The notes beneath the pieces are model-generated. The model did no database searches. It was not told the DNA's origin and worked only from the letters and a program-made list of their open reading frames with translations. From Paracoccaceae bacterium (GTDB lineage Bacteria > Pseudomonadota > Alphaproteobacteria > Rhodobacterales > Rhodobacteraceae), in contig JALUYI010000032.1 in assembly GCA_027013095.1 (NCBI GenBank), positions 1-53,667 on the forward strand: a stretch of 53,667 nucleotides of DNA, given 5' to 3'. The translations under genes and the position numbers were made by a program. Positions 23,550 to 34,690 of the stretch are shown here, in pieces. Every line of letters starts with the position of its first letter. Position 1 is the first letter of the stretch.

Positions 23550-24617
23550 ATGACCACCCCCTCGAATCTGGCGCTGGTGCCCTTTGTCAGTGTCGAACAC
23601 ATGATGAAACTGGTGCAAAACTTGGGGCTAGAGGCCGTCCTAGCCGGGATTGCAGCGCGGATCGAGGCTGATTTTCGCCGCTGGCCCGAGTTTGACAAGT
23701 CGCCGCGGGTTGCGGCGCATTCGCGCGATGGGGTGATCGAACTGATGCCGACCAGCGACGGGGCGCATTACGGGTTCAAATATGTCAATGGGCATCCGAA
23801 AAATACCCGCTCGGGGCGGCAGACGGTCACCGCTTTTGGCCTATTGGCGGATGTGGCTACGGGGTATCCGGTGCTGTTGTCGGAAATGACGATCCTGACG
23901 GCGCTGCGCACCGCGGCCATGTCGGCGCTGGCGGCACGATATCTGGCGCGTCCCGACAGCCGGGTGATGGCGGTGATCGGCAATGGAGCGCAATGTGAGT
24001 TTCAGGCCCGCGCCTTTCAGGAAATTTGCGGCATAACGACGGTGCGCCTCTTTGATATCGACCCGCGAGCGACCGCCAAAGCCATGCGAAACCTTGCGGA
24101 CAACGGCCTGACGCTGGTGGCCTGTGACTCGGCAACAGCGGCTGTGGCAGGGGCCGATATCGTGACGACCTGCACCGCGGACAAGCAGTTTGCCACCGTC
24201 CTTGGCGACAATATGGTGGGCGCTGGCATGCATCTGAACGCAATCGGTGGCGATTGCCCCGGCAAGACCGAGCTGGCCCGCGAGATCCTGCACCGCGCCG
24301 ATATTTTCGTCGAGTTCCCTCCCCAGACCCGTATCGAAGGGGAAATCCAGCAGCTTGATCCCGATCATCCCGTGACCGAGCTCTGGCAGGTTTTCTCGGG
24401 TCAGGCGTCGGGTCGGCGTGACGCGCGCGCAATCACGCTGTTTGATTCGGTCGGCTTTGCGATCGAGGATTTTTCCGCCCTTTGTTATATTCGCAGCGTT
24501 CTGGAGGAAACCGGGACCTATGCGAGGCTGGATATGCTGGCTGACCCCGATGACCCGCGCGACCTTTACGGGATGCTAGCCCGGGCGGCGGCGCCTGACG
24601 CGGTGGCTCAGCCCTGA
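23550..24617 (+). CDS. ocd: Ornithine cyclodeaminase
   Basis: 355 residues of the OCD/mu-crystallin family. It has KYVNGHPKNTRSGRQTVTAFGLLAD near 77-101, the Rossmann NAD site VIGNGAQCEFQARAF near 143-157, and NAIGGDCPGKTELA near 230-243, whose Asp is the catalytic acid in the family. It converts ornithine directly to proline and ammonia with catalytic NAD+. It is cotranscribed with arginase and feeds the PutA gene downstream. Its 3' end overlaps the convergent lrp-type gene by 10 bp. GGAG lies 9 bases before the ATG. Confidence 0.93.
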   Translation: MTTPSNLALVPFVSVEHMMKLVQNLGLEAVLAGIAARIEADFRRWPEFDKSPRVAAHSRDGVIELMPTSDGAHYGFKYVNGHPKNTRSGRQTVTAFGLLADVATGYPVLLSEMTILTALRTAAMSALAARYLARPDSRVMAVIGNGAQCEFQARAFQEICGITTVRLFDIDPRATAKAMRNLADNGLTLVACDSATAAVAGADIVTTCTADKQFATVLGDNMVGAGMHLNAIGGDCPGKTELAREILHRADIFVEFPPQTRIEGEIQQLDPDHPVTELWQVFSGQASGRRDARAITLFDSVGFAIEDFSALCYIRSVLEETGTYARLDMLADPDDPRDLYGMLARAAAPDAVAQP

Positions 24618-25087
24618 AATACGCTGTCCTTGACCGCCTCCATCGAGACGTGGGTCGAGCTGCTGGCAACATGGGGCAGCTTGGAAATGACCTCGCCCAA
24701 TATCCGGCGATAGGCGTGGATATTGCGGGTGCGCACCTTCAGAAGATAATCGAATGAGCCCGCAATCATGTGGCATTGCTCGATTTCCGGCACTGCGATG
24801 ACGGCGGCGTTGAACGCGCGCAGGGCGGATTCGCGGGTGTCGTTCAGGCGAACCTCGGTGAACGAAATGTGATCTTGTCCCAGCTTGGCCGGGTTCAGAA
24901 TAGCCCGAAATCCCAGAATATATCCTTTCTCCTGCAGACGTTTGACGCGCATCTGACAGGGGCTTTTTGACAGGCCGACGGCGCGGGCCAGTGCGGTCAC
25001 CGGCTGACGGCCGTCTTGGGCAAGGCGGGCCAGTATCTTGCGGTCGTATGAGTCAAGTGGACTGAAACTATCGGTGGATTCCATCAT
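24608..25087 (-). CDS. Lrp/AsnC family regulator, PutR-like (divergent from putA)
   Basis: 159 residues. The winged helix is SYDRKILARLAQDGRQPVTALARAVGLSKSPCQMRVKRLQEKG (residues about 13-55), with the SKSPCQMR recognition helix characteristic of PutR and Lrp. The RAM domain follows. In Agrobacterium and Rhodobacter, PutR activates the divergent putA in response to proline. The same arrangement is seen here across a 166-bp spacer. A second in-frame ATG follows at 25084. Confidence 0.9.
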   Translation of the reverse strand: MMESTDSFSPLDSYDRKILARLAQDGRQPVTALARAVGLSKSPCQMRVKRLQEKGYILGFRAILNPAKLGQDHISFTEVRLNDTRESALRAFNAAVIAVPEIEQCHMIAGSFDYLLKVRTRNIHAYRRILGEVISKLPHVASSSTHVSMEAVKDSVFQG

Positions 25088-25253
25088 AAGACCCGTAAAT
25101 AGATTTAAATCAGGCCCAAATGGCCGTGATTATAAAATATACAGGAAACGTGACTTTTGGCAATATGCTAGACTCTGGGGTATGTCGCTATGGGACGGGC
25201 TTTGCCCTTGGCGATGAGAACGCACTCTGACGGGTAAAACAGGGGATCAGACC
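25088..25253. promoter_or_regulatory. putR-putA divergent regulatory region
   Basis: Contains a perfect 10-bp palindrome GATTTAAATC (25102-25111), immediately followed by an imperfect dyad GGCC-CAAAT-GGCC (25114-25126) and an AT-rich TTATAAAATATA stretch. These are plausible PutR/Lrp contacts near the putR start. The putA promoter probably lies toward 25150-25180. Confidence 0.45.
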
Positions 25254-28200
25254 ATGCAAGAACGTCGCGCGCAGATCACCTCGGACCATTTTGCACCGGC
25301 ATCGAATGTCCTTGAACGGCTGTCGCGCGAGGCGCCGTTGGATGACGTGTTTCGCGCCCGTGCGTCGGCGCGTGCTGTTGATCTGGTGCGGGCAATCCGA
25401 GCCGACAAAAATCCCGGTCTGATGGAGGTCTTTCTGGCCGAATACGGCCTGTCAACCCGCGAGGGGGTGGCGTTGATGTGTCTGGCCGAGGCGTTGTTGC
25501 GCGTGCCCGATCCCCAGACCATTGACGCGCTGATCGAGGATAAGATCGCGCCCTCGGCCTGGGGCGAACATCTGGGCAAGTCCAGTTCGCCCCTTGTCAA
25601 CGCGTCGACCTGGGCGCTGATGTTGACGGGGAAGGTTTTGAAAGAGGAGGATGGCACCGGGATTGCCGCGACCCTCCACAGCACCATGAAACGCCTGGGC
25701 GAGCCAGTCATTCGCAGCGCCGTTGGCCGCGCGATCCGAGAGATGGGGCACCAGTTCGTGCTGGGGCGCACCATTGATGAGGCCCTTGCGCGCGGCCAGA
25801 AACTGGCCGAGGCGGGATACCGGTTTTCCTATGACATGTTGGGTGAAGCGGCGCTGACCGAGGCCGATGCCAAGGCCTATTTTGCCGCCTATATGAATGC
25901 GATCAAGGCGTTGTCGCCACATGCAACAAATGCCGATATCCGGGATAATCCGGGGCTGTCGGTGAAACTGTCGGCGCTCCATCCACGCTATGAAACGGCC
26001 AAATCTGCCCGGGTCATGGCCGAGCTGGTCCCAACCACCCGCGACTTGGCCCGCGCGGCAGCGGCGGCAGGCATGGGGTTCAATATCGACGCCGAAGAGG
26101 CTGGCCGACTGGACCTTTCGCTGGACGTCATCGAGGCGGTTCTGTCCGATTCCGAACTGGCCGACTGGCAGGGATTTGGCGTCGTCGTTCAGGCCTATGG
26201 CAAGAGGGCCGGGGCGGTTCTGGATTGGCTTTATGCGCTGGCGGAAAAGCTGGACCGCAAGATCATGGTCCGTCTGGTCAAAGGCGCCTATTGGGATGCC
26301 GAGATCAAGCGCGCGCAGGTGGACGGGCTGCTGGATTTTCCGGTATTTACCCATAAATCCCACACCGATATGGCCTATATCTTGTGCGCCAAAAAACTGC
26401 TGGGGATGGGTGCGCGCATCTATCCGCAATTTGCCACCCACAACGCGCATACCGTGGCCGCGATCCTTGAAATGGCGCCGCCTTTGCGGGGGTTTGAATT
26501 TCAGCGCCTTCAAGGCATGGGGGAATCTCTTCATGCCCGGGTCATGGCGGCCGAGGGAACGCGTTGTCGTATCTATGCCCCCGTTGGCACTCACCGTGAC
26601 CTGCTGGCCTATCTGGTGCGTCGCTTGCTGGAAAACGGCGCCAACAGCTCATTTGTCAACCAGATCGTTGACAAGGATGTTGCCGCCGAGGTTATCGCCG
26701 CCGATCCTTTTGCCATTGGCGCGTCCCTTATCGACAGGTTGCCGGCGGCGCTCGCGCGCCCGGTCGATTTGTTTGCTCCGGCGCGGCGAAACTCGGCCGG
26801 ATTCGATCTGGATGACCGGGCGACACTCGCGCGAATAGATGCCGCCCGCGATCCGTTCAAAACCCGCATCTGGTCGGTTGGCCCGTTGATTTCCGGCCCG
26901 ACCCATGGGGAAGAGATCCATCAGGTTGTGAATCCCGCGATCCCCACAGATCGGGTTGGCGACGTGCGCGAGGCCGCCCCTGAAGACGTTCAGACCGCCC
27001 TTGCTGCTGCCCGAAACTGGACCGATGTAACCCCGGCAGAGCGGGCTCGGGTGCTGGTGCACGCATCGCAGATTTTTGAGGAAAATTTCGGCGAATTCTT
27101 TGCCATCCTCTGCCGTGAGGCTGGAAAAACGCCACGGGATGCTGTGTCAGAACTGCGAGAAGCCGTTGATTTCCTACGCTATTACGCGGCTGAATGTGTG
27201 AAATACGACGATGCCGCTCCGGCGGGGATATTTGCCTGCATTTCACCCTGGAATTTTCCGTTGGCGATCTTTACCGGCCAGATTGCCGCGGCGTTGGCGA
27301 TGGGAAATGGCGTTTTGGCCAAGCCTGCCGAGCCCAGCATGATAACCGCCGCAATCGCGGTCCGGCTGTTGCACAAGGCAGGCGTTCCGCAGGATGTCTT
27401 GCAATTCCTGCCCGGAAAGGGAGCCGTTGTCGGGGCCGCCATCACGTCGGATTTGCGCATCAACGGGGTTTGCTTTACCGGCTCGACCGCGACTGCGCGG
27501 CGGATCAACCGCAGCATGGCCGAGAATCTTGCGCCCGCCGCGCCGCTGATTGCCGAAACCGGCGGTCTCAATGCCATGATTGTTGACAGTACGGCCCTGC
27601 CCGAGCAGGCGATTTCCGATATCCTGACCTCGGCATTTCAGTCTGCGGGCCAGCGCTGCTCGGCGCTCAGGATCCTGTATTTGCAGGACGAGATCTACGA
27701 TGATTTCCTGACCATGCTGTTTGGCGCCATGGATCAGTTGCAGCCCGGTGATCCGTGGCAGTTTGCAACCGACCTTGGCCCGGTAATCAGCGCCGGTGCG
27801 CAGCAAGAGATTGGCGCCTATGTGGCCGAGGCCGCCGCCAAGGGGCGACTGTTGAAACAGATCAAAGCCCCGAAAGCCGGTCACTTTATCGCCCCCGCGG
27901 TGATCGGGGTCTCGGGCATTGGCGATCTTTCGCATGAGGTCTTTGGCCCGGTTCTTCATGTCGCCCGTTTCAGGGCCGAGGGGCTGGATGACGTGGTGAA
28001 TGAGGTCAATCGCGCCGGTTATGGGCTGACCTTCGGGATGCACAGCCGCATCGATGACCGGGTTGCGCGGGTCACGGCGCGCCTCAGGGTCGGGAACATC
28101 TATATCAACCGCAACCAGATCGGCGCGGTGGTCGGCAGCCAACCGTTCGGCGGAGAGGGGCTGTCAGGCACCGGTCCAAAGGCGGGCGGGCCGGGTTATC

Positions 28201-28769
28201 TGCCCCGATTTGCCAAGACTGCGGCGGAAAGGTTTTCCCCGGTTTCCGGTGCGCAGATTTCGTTGGCCGAGGCGCAAGACGCGCTCGATCATTGCCGGCC
28301 GGTTGCGGTGCCTGCGCCGTTGTCCACGACATCTTTGCCGGGGCCGACGGGCGAATCAAACCGCCTTTCAACCTATCCTCGCGGCACTGTCCTTTGCCTT
28401 GGGCCGGGGCGCGAGGCCGCAACCGCGCAGCGCCGGATTGCCGAGGCGAACGGCTGTGCGGCATTTGTCCTGACACCCGGTTGGGAGGGCGATCGGGGTC
28501 TGGATGGTGCGCTGCCGCTTCCGGCGCTCAGCGATCTCGGGGGCTTTGATCTGCTTGCTTTCTGGAGCGAGGATCCAGCGGCGCAACACGCGGTGCGCGT
28601 CGCCCTGTCGCGCCGAAAGGGCGCCATCCTTGCCCTCGCGCAAGGGCGCGACGATCTGGCTCACCTCTGCCGGGTCGAGCGCCACGTCTGCATCGACACC
28701 ACCGCCTCGGGGGGCAACGCCCGACTGTTGGCGGATGTCGGGCGCGCGTTTGGTGGGTCTACGCCCTAG
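25254..28769 (+). CDS. putA: Bifunctional proline dehydrogenase / L-glutamate gamma-semialdehyde dehydrogenase
   Basis: 1171 residues. The FAD-dependent proline dehydrogenase barrel (about 60-480) has VKLSALHPRYE, GFNIDAEEAGRLDLSL, MVRLVKGAYWDAEIKRAQ and FATHNAHT. The NAD-dependent aldehyde dehydrogenase domain (about 540-1010) has catalytic Glu768 in IAETGG and Cys802 in SAGQRCSALR. About 130 C-terminal residues match the vestigial ALDH-like tail of long PutA proteins. It lacks the N-terminal ribbon-helix-helix of the trifunctional E. coli protein, so it cannot repress itself; the divergent Lrp-type gene fits as regulator. It oxidises proline to glutamate, passing electrons to the quinone pool at the membrane face, and completes the arginine-ornithine-proline route encoded just upstream. 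Confidence 0.96.
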   Translation: MQERRAQITSDHFAPASNVLERLSREAPLDDVFRARASARAVDLVRAIRADKNPGLMEVFLAEYGLSTREGVALMCLAEALLRVPDPQTIDALIEDKIAPSAWGEHLGKSSSPLVNASTWALMLTGKVLKEEDGTGIAATLHSTMKRLGEPVIRSAVGRAIREMGHQFVLGRTIDEALARGQKLAEAGYRFSYDMLGEAALTEADAKAYFAAYMNAIKALSPHATNADIRDNPGLSVKLSALHPRYETAKSARVMAELVPTTRDLARAAAAAGMGFNIDAEEAGRLDLSLDVIEAVLSDSELADWQGFGVVVQAYGKRAGAVLDWLYALAEKLDRKIMVRLVKGAYWDAEIKRAQVDGLLDFPVFTHKSHTDMAYILCAKKLLGMGARIYPQFATHNAHTVAAILEMAPPLRGFEFQRLQGMGESLHARVMAAEGTRCRIYAPVGTHRDLLAYLVRRLLENGANSSFVNQIVDKDVAAEVIAADPFAIGASLIDRLPAALARPVDLFAPARRNSAGFDLDDRATLARIDAARDPFKTRIWSVGPLISGPTHGEEIHQVVNPAIPTDRVGDVREAAPEDVQTALAAARNWTDVTPAERARVLVHASQIFEENFGEFFAILCREAGKTPRDAVSELREAVDFLRYYAAECVKYDDAAPAGIFACISPWNFPLAIFTGQIAAALAMGNGVLAKPAEPSMITAAIAVRLLHKAGVPQDVLQFLPGKGAVVGAAITSDLRINGVCFTGSTATARRINRSMAENLAPAAPLIAETGGLNAMIVDSTALPEQAISDILTSAFQSAGQRCSALRILYLQDEIYDDFLTMLFGAMDQLQPGDPWQFATDLGPVISAGAQQEIGAYVAEAAAKGRLLKQIKAPKAGHFIAPAVIGVSGIGDLSHEVFGPVLHVARFRAEGLDDVVNEVNRAGYGLTFGMHSRIDDRVARVTARLRVGNIYINRNQIGAVVGSQPFGGEGLSGTGPKAGGPGYLPRFAKTAAERFSPVSGAQISLAEAQDALDHCRPVAVPAPLSTTSLPGPTGESNRLSTYPRGTVLCLGPGREAATAQRRIAEANGCAAFVLTPGWEGDRGLDGALPLPALSDLGGFDLLAFWSEDPAAQHAVRVALSRRKGAILALAQGRDDLAHLCRVERHVCIDTTASGGNARLLADVGRAFGGSTP

Positions 28770-28784
28770 TGGGTCGAACGCAAC

Positions 28785-30224
28785 CTATGCGGCGTCCCAG
28801 CCGCTGACCGCCTTGATTTCCAGAAACTCCTCAAGGCCCCAGACCCCGCCTTCGCGGCCATTGCCCGATTGTTTGACCCCGCCAAACGGGGCACCGGCGC
28901 TGCGGCTTTTTCCATTCATTTCGACCATTCCGGCACGCAGGCGGCGGGCAACCCGGGCCGCTTTGGTTGCGTCGGTGGTCTGGACGTAGTCGGTCAGGCC
29001 ATAGGGGGTGTCATTGGCAATGGCGATGGCCTCGTCCTCGGTCTTGAACGGGATGATCGACAGCACTGGCCCAAAGATCTCTTGGCGCGCAATCGTCATG
29101 TCGTTGGTGACATCGGCAAAAACCGTGGGGCGCACGAAATAGCCCCGGTTCAGGTTTTCAGGCCGTCCGGGCCCTCCGGCGACAAGACGCGCACCCTCCT
29201 TGATGCCGGTCTCGATCAGCCCCTGAATCTTGTCATATTGCGGTTTTGAAACCACCGGGCCGATATGGCGTCCCTCGTCCGAGGCCGGGCCCACCGATAT
29301 TTTTGCGGCTGTTTCTGCCGCAATTTCAACGGCCTGATCGTATATTTTGCGCTCGACCAGCATCCGCGTCGGTGCATTGCAGGATTGACCCGAGTTGTTC
29401 ATGCAATGCATGACCCCGCGTTTGACCGCCTTTTCATCGGCGTCGGCAAAGATGATATTGGCCCCCTTTCCGCCCAGTTCCAGCGCCACGCGCTTGATCG
29501 TGTCGGCGGCGTTTTTCTGGATCAGTATCCCTGCCCGGGTCGATCCGGTAAACGAGATCATGTCGATATCGGGATGCCCGGACATCTCAGTTCCAACCCC
29601 GGGCCCATCGCCGTTCACCAGATTGAAAACACCTGCAGGAAAGCCGGCTTCGTCCATGATCTCGGCAAACAGCATCCCTGAGAGGGGGGCAATCTCGGAG
29701 GGTTTCAGGACCATCGTGCAGCCGGTTGCCAGCGCTGGAACCACCTTCAGAACGGTCTGGTTCATAGGCCAGTTCCACGGCGTGATCAGGCCGACCACGC
29801 CCACCGGTTCCAGCAGAATACGGTCGTTCGGAGCGTGAGCACCCAGCATCCGGTCAAACTGAAAATCCTTGAAGGCCCGAAGAAAGTTCTTGATATGATA
29901 GGCGCCGGCGGGCACTTGCGCCTGACGCGCCAGATCGATTGGCGCTCCCATTTCCAAGCTGATCGCCTGGGCCATGTCCTCGGCGCGGGCCTGATAAACC
30001 TCAAGCAGCTTTTCCAGCAGGGCGTACCGCTGGGCCTTGGGTGTGTTTGCCCACGGCTCAAATGCGGCGCGCGCGGCGGCGACCGCAGCGTCGGTATCGG
30101 CCGCCGAGCCCAGCGAGATGACCGCACAGACATCTTCGGTTGACGGATTGATAACGTCAAGATCTTGCGGTTTGGAGGGTGAGACCCACTGTCCGTTGAT
30201 ATAAAATTGGCGCTTGTCCAGCAT
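28785..30224 (-). CDS. Aldehyde dehydrogenase family protein
   Basis: 479 residues, the standard length for an NAD(P)-dependent aldehyde dehydrogenase. It has VGLITPWNWPMNQTVLKVVPAL near 143-164, FTGSTRAG near 225, catalytic Glu249 in ALELGGKGAN and Cys282 in SGQSCNAPTR, and a C-terminal PFGGVKQSGNGREGGVWGLEEFLEIKAV. The substrate is not determinable; related roseobacter proteins are annotated only as aldehyde dehydrogenases. It is convergent with putA (15 bp apart) and could be independent of it. No regulator is adjacent. The start at 30224 matches the MLDKRQFYINGQWV family N-terminus. Confidence 0.92.
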   Translation of the reverse strand: MLDKRQFYINGQWVSPSKPQDLDVINPSTEDVCAVISLGSAADTDAAVAAARAAFEPWANTPKAQRYALLEKLLEVYQARAEDMAQAISLEMGAPIDLARQAQVPAGAYHIKNFLRAFKDFQFDRMLGAHAPNDRILLEPVGVVGLITPWNWPMNQTVLKVVPALATGCTMVLKPSEIAPLSGMLFAEIMDEAGFPAGVFNLVNGDGPGVGTEMSGHPDIDMISFTGSTRAGILIQKNAADTIKRVALELGGKGANIIFADADEKAVKRGVMHCMNNSGQSCNAPTRMLVERKIYDQAVEIAAETAAKISVGPASDEGRHIGPVVSKPQYDKIQGLIETGIKEGARLVAGGPGRPENLNRGYFVRPTVFADVTNDMTIARQEIFGPVLSIIPFKTEDEAIAIANDTPYGLTDYVQTTDATKAARVARRLRAGMVEMNGKSRSAGAPFGGVKQSGNGREGGVWGLEEFLEIKAVSGWDAA

Positions 30225-30386
30225 CTGTTTCGCTCCGCTACTGGGGTGAATTTTTGCCGCACATTGTCATTGCATGCGACGGGATGCAAGGGGCGGGCTG
30301 GCGTATTTGATCAAATTTTCCACGCCTCCCGCCGCCCGGCCCAGACAGGGCAAAACCCCCGGGCAAAAAATCCCGGGCGGGCCATG

Positions 30387-30411
30387 AAAAAGGCCCCGCC
30401 AAAGCAGGGCC
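30387..30411 (-). terminator. Rho-independent terminator of pnp
   Basis: On the minus strand GGCCCTGC and GCGGGGCC form an 8-bp stem (one G-U pair) around a TTTG loop, followed by five Ts. It lies 31 bp beyond the pnp stop. The rest of the gap to the aldehyde dehydrogenase start (30225-30386) shows nothing else clear. Confidence 0.85.
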
Positions 30412-30441
30412 CCTTCGTGTTGTCAGCGAAAAAAAGCGGAG

Positions 30442-32565
<2,124 letters not shown>

Positions 32566-32578
32566 TTCGTTTCCTCTA

Positions 32579-32634
32579 AGGAGCCTTTCCGGGCCTTCCC
32601 GGATCTCCTGATTTCATGGCGGCCCCATGCCGCC
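32579..32634 (-). promoter_or_regulatory. Paired hairpins in the pnp 5' leader
   Basis: Read on the minus strand, an upstream stem GGCGGC/GCCGCC (32618-32634, 5-base loop) is followed by a two-part stem AGGAG-CCGGG-(4-base loop)-CCCGG-CTCCT (32579-32609) that ends 13 bases before the start codon. In E. coli the pnp leader is folded, cut by RNase III and bound by PNPase for autoregulation. These hairpins are candidates for the same control. Confidence 0.5.
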
Positions 32635-32771
32635 GATCCCTTTCATCGTCACAAGGCGCCGGGATCACAGCGCCAACTCTCAGATTTCGCGCGTTTAGCG
32701 GGTTTTGACTGGAAAGGAAAGGGGGATCATCCCGCAGACCAGCGGCGTGGTGTTTACAGGGTCGCGCCCAG

Positions 32772-32799
32772 AAACAAAACGCGCCCCGGTTGGGGCGCG
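32772..32799 (-). terminator. Rho-independent terminator of rpsO
   Basis: On the minus strand a perfect 8-bp stem CGCGCCCC/GGGGCGCG with an AACC loop is followed by TTTTGTTTC. It lies 35 bp after the rpsO stop and may act as an attenuator between rpsO and pnp. Confidence 0.85.
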
Positions 32800-32833
32800 A
32801 TCAGCTGGTGTCGTTCTGTCTGGGTTGCGCGCG

Positions 32834-33103
32834 TCAGCGGCGGATCCCAAGGCGTTTGATCAGGCTCTGATAACGGGCCTCGTCCTTGCTTTTGGTATAG
32901 TCCAGCAGCTTGCGCCGCTGCGCCACCAGTTTCAGCAGTCCACGGCGGGAATGGTTATCCTTTTTGTGGATTTTGAAATGCTCGGTCAGCGTGGCAATAC
33001 GCGAGGTCAGGATTGCGACCTGTACCTCGGGTGAGCCAGTGTCACCCTCTTTGGTGGCGTATTCTTTGATCAGCTCAGCTTTGCGCTCGGGCGTAATCGA
33101 CAT
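32834..33103 (-). CDS. rpsO: 30S ribosomal protein S15
   Basis: 89 residues, canonical S15. It has [48 protein letters not shown] near 22-57 and [28 protein letters not shown] at the C-terminus. It binds 16S rRNA early in 30S assembly. The rpsO-pnp pairing is widely conserved. A GGAG site precedes the ATG. The 141-bp upstream gap contains a TCCGCC/GGCGGA hairpin (33173-33191) that could take part in S15 autoregulation of its leader. Confidence 0.97.
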   Translation of the reverse strand: MSITPERKAELIKEYATKEGDTGSPEVQVAILTSRIATLTEHFKIHKKDNHSRRGLLKLVAQRRKLLDYTKSKDEARYQSLIKRLGIRR

Positions 33104-33224
33104 CGGGTTCTCCTTTGTTTCTAAGGGTCATGGGCGCAGGCCGGGATGTCGTCCAGCGAGGTCCGAAGAATCTCCGCCCTTTTTCGGCGGATGGGCGCAT
33201 ATAGGGGGTTTTGCGTCAAAAGAA

Positions 33225-33248
33225 AAGGGGAAACTGAGCATCGCTCAG
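33225..33248 (-). terminator. Rho-independent terminator after the rbfA-truB-DUF1643 operon
   Basis: On the minus strand CTGAGC-GAT-GCTCAG is followed by the T-rich TTTCCCCTTTT. The stem overlaps the DUF1643 stop codon (33245-33247). It separates the operon from rpsO. Confidence 0.75.
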
Positions 33249-33778
33249 GAGGGCGTGGGCGCCCTGTCAGGGTCCGGCCACGGCATCGGTTGCACCCGGT
33301 AGGCGATATAGAGCGGATGCTTTGGGTGCCCTTCCTTGGTCAGGCCCAGATGCGTCAGGGGTTTGCCGGCACGTCGCAGCAGGTTTGCAACAGCCGCGCC
33401 GCGAGCCAGATGGGCGCCGTGTGTGCCCCAGGCGCAGACGAGCGCATCCGCCCAATCCGCCCCGTCAAGGATGGCCCGGTCGTTTTCCGGCCCCACGGGA
33501 TCGGGCTGGGCGCGCATGTCGCGCGGGTCGGTGGCGCGCCAGGCAAAGATATTGCAGACCCGAAAGGCGCCGTAACCCAATGCGCGGGCGCGCCGCTCGC
33601 AGCGTTCGACCGTCGGGTCGTTTTGCACCTCGGTTGCAGTCGAGGGGTTCAGCATGACAAACAGAACGCGTGGCCCCGCGGCATCCCATACCCGCGTCAG
33701 GGCATAGCGATACCGCTCGCAATCCGAATAGAGTGCAACGCTTTTGGCGTCGCCCTTCTGATGGTCGCGGCGGATCAT
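33245..33778 (-). CDS. DUF1643 domain-containing protein
   Basis: 177 residues matching DUF1643. [69 protein letters not shown] fills most of the N-terminal half, with the hallmark M-L-N-P-S-T-A. A second conserved region is [10 protein letters not shown] near 113-122. The biochemical function is unknown. Some phage and plasmid copies exist, but this one is embedded in a conserved chromosomal operon, since its ATG overlaps the truB stop (ATGA). Confidence 0.9.
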   Translation of the reverse strand: MIRRDHQKGDAKSVALYSDCERYRYALTRVWDAAGPRVLFVMLNPSTATEVQNDPTVERCERRARALGYGAFRVCNIFAWRATDPRDMRAQPDPVGPENDRAILDGADWADALVCAWGTHGAHLARGAAVANLLRRAGKPLTHLGLTKEGHPKHPLYIAYRVQPMPWPDPDRAPTPS

Positions 33779-34686
33779 TTTCCGGCCACAATCACGCGTC
33801 TGGGATGCAGTTCGCCGCTCATGTAAACCCCGATGGCCACCGCGCGCCCGTCATGCGAGGCCCAGGCCTCGTCACCATATTCAACGTTGCTGCTCAGGAC
33901 CATGCCGGGGTTGCCGTTTCGCATCCGGGCTGCGGCCTCGGCGGAGCAGCGCAGCTCGGGCAGGTCGGCAAGGCCGGTTTCCAGCGGCAGCAGATAGTCA
34001 TCGAGCGCGGGCGATTTGGCCAGCGCATCCAGCGTTTCAAACGTGATCCCCCGGTCGGCTTCGAACGGCCCCGACCAAAGCCGTCGCAGCGCGCTGACGT
34101 GGCCGTGACAGCCCAGCGCCGCGCCCAGATCGCGGGCAATCGCGCGCACATAGCCGCCTTTGCCGCAGACCATCTCCAGCACCACATGATCGGCGTCGGG
34201 TCGGCTGACGAGGTCAAGGGATTCAACCCACAGCGGGCGGGCGGCCAATTCGGTTGTTATGCCGCCGCGCGCCAGTTTATAGGCGCGCTGCCCGTCTACC
34301 TTGACGGCCGAGAACTTTGGCGGGACCTGCATGATATCGCCCTTGAACGGTCCCAGCGCCGCCTCGATCTCGGCATCGCTCGGGCGAAGATCGCTCTGGG
34401 CGATCACCTCGCCCTCGGAATCATCGGTGTTGGTCGCCTGTCCCAGCCGCACCGTAAAGCGATAGGCCTTTAGCGCATCGGTGATATAGGGCACCGTCTT
34501 GGTTGCTTCGCCAAAGGCAATTGCCAACAGGCCGGTTGCCTCGGGGTCCAGCGTGCCGGCGTGACCGGCCTTGTTGGCGCCAAAGGCCCATTTTGCCTTG
34601 TTGACTACGGCGCTCGAAGTCACCCCGGCGGGCTTGTCCACCACCAACCAGCCCGAGATGTCCCGCCCCTTCTTTTTCCGTGCCAT
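33775..34686 (-). CDS. truB: tRNA pseudouridine(55) synthase TruB
   Basis: 303 residues. It has the N-terminal [26 protein letters not shown], the catalytic motif [14 protein letters not shown] with Asp47, [19 protein letters not shown] near 131-149, and a C-terminal PUA-like region. It makes pseudouridine-55 in the T-loop of tRNAs. I start it at 34686 ([10 protein letters not shown]); the longer open frame upstream overlaps the sulfotransferase and is not conserved. It sits 4 bp after the sulfotransferase stop and overlaps DUF1643. Confidence 0.95.
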   Translation of the reverse strand: MARKKKGRDISGWLVVDKPAGVTSSAVVNKAKWAFGANKAGHAGTLDPEATGLLAIAFGEATKTVPYITDALKAYRFTVRLGQATNTDDSEGEVIAQSDLRPSDAEIEAALGPFKGDIMQVPPKFSAVKVDGQRAYKLARGGITTELAARPLWVESLDLVSRPDADHVVLEMVCGKGGYVRAIARDLGAALGCHGHVSALRRLWSGPFEADRGITFETLDALAKSPALDDYLLPLETGLADLPELRCSAEAAARMRNGNPGMVLSSNVEYGDEAWASHDGRAVAIGVYMSGELHPRRVIVAGK

Positions 34687-34690
34687 TATC

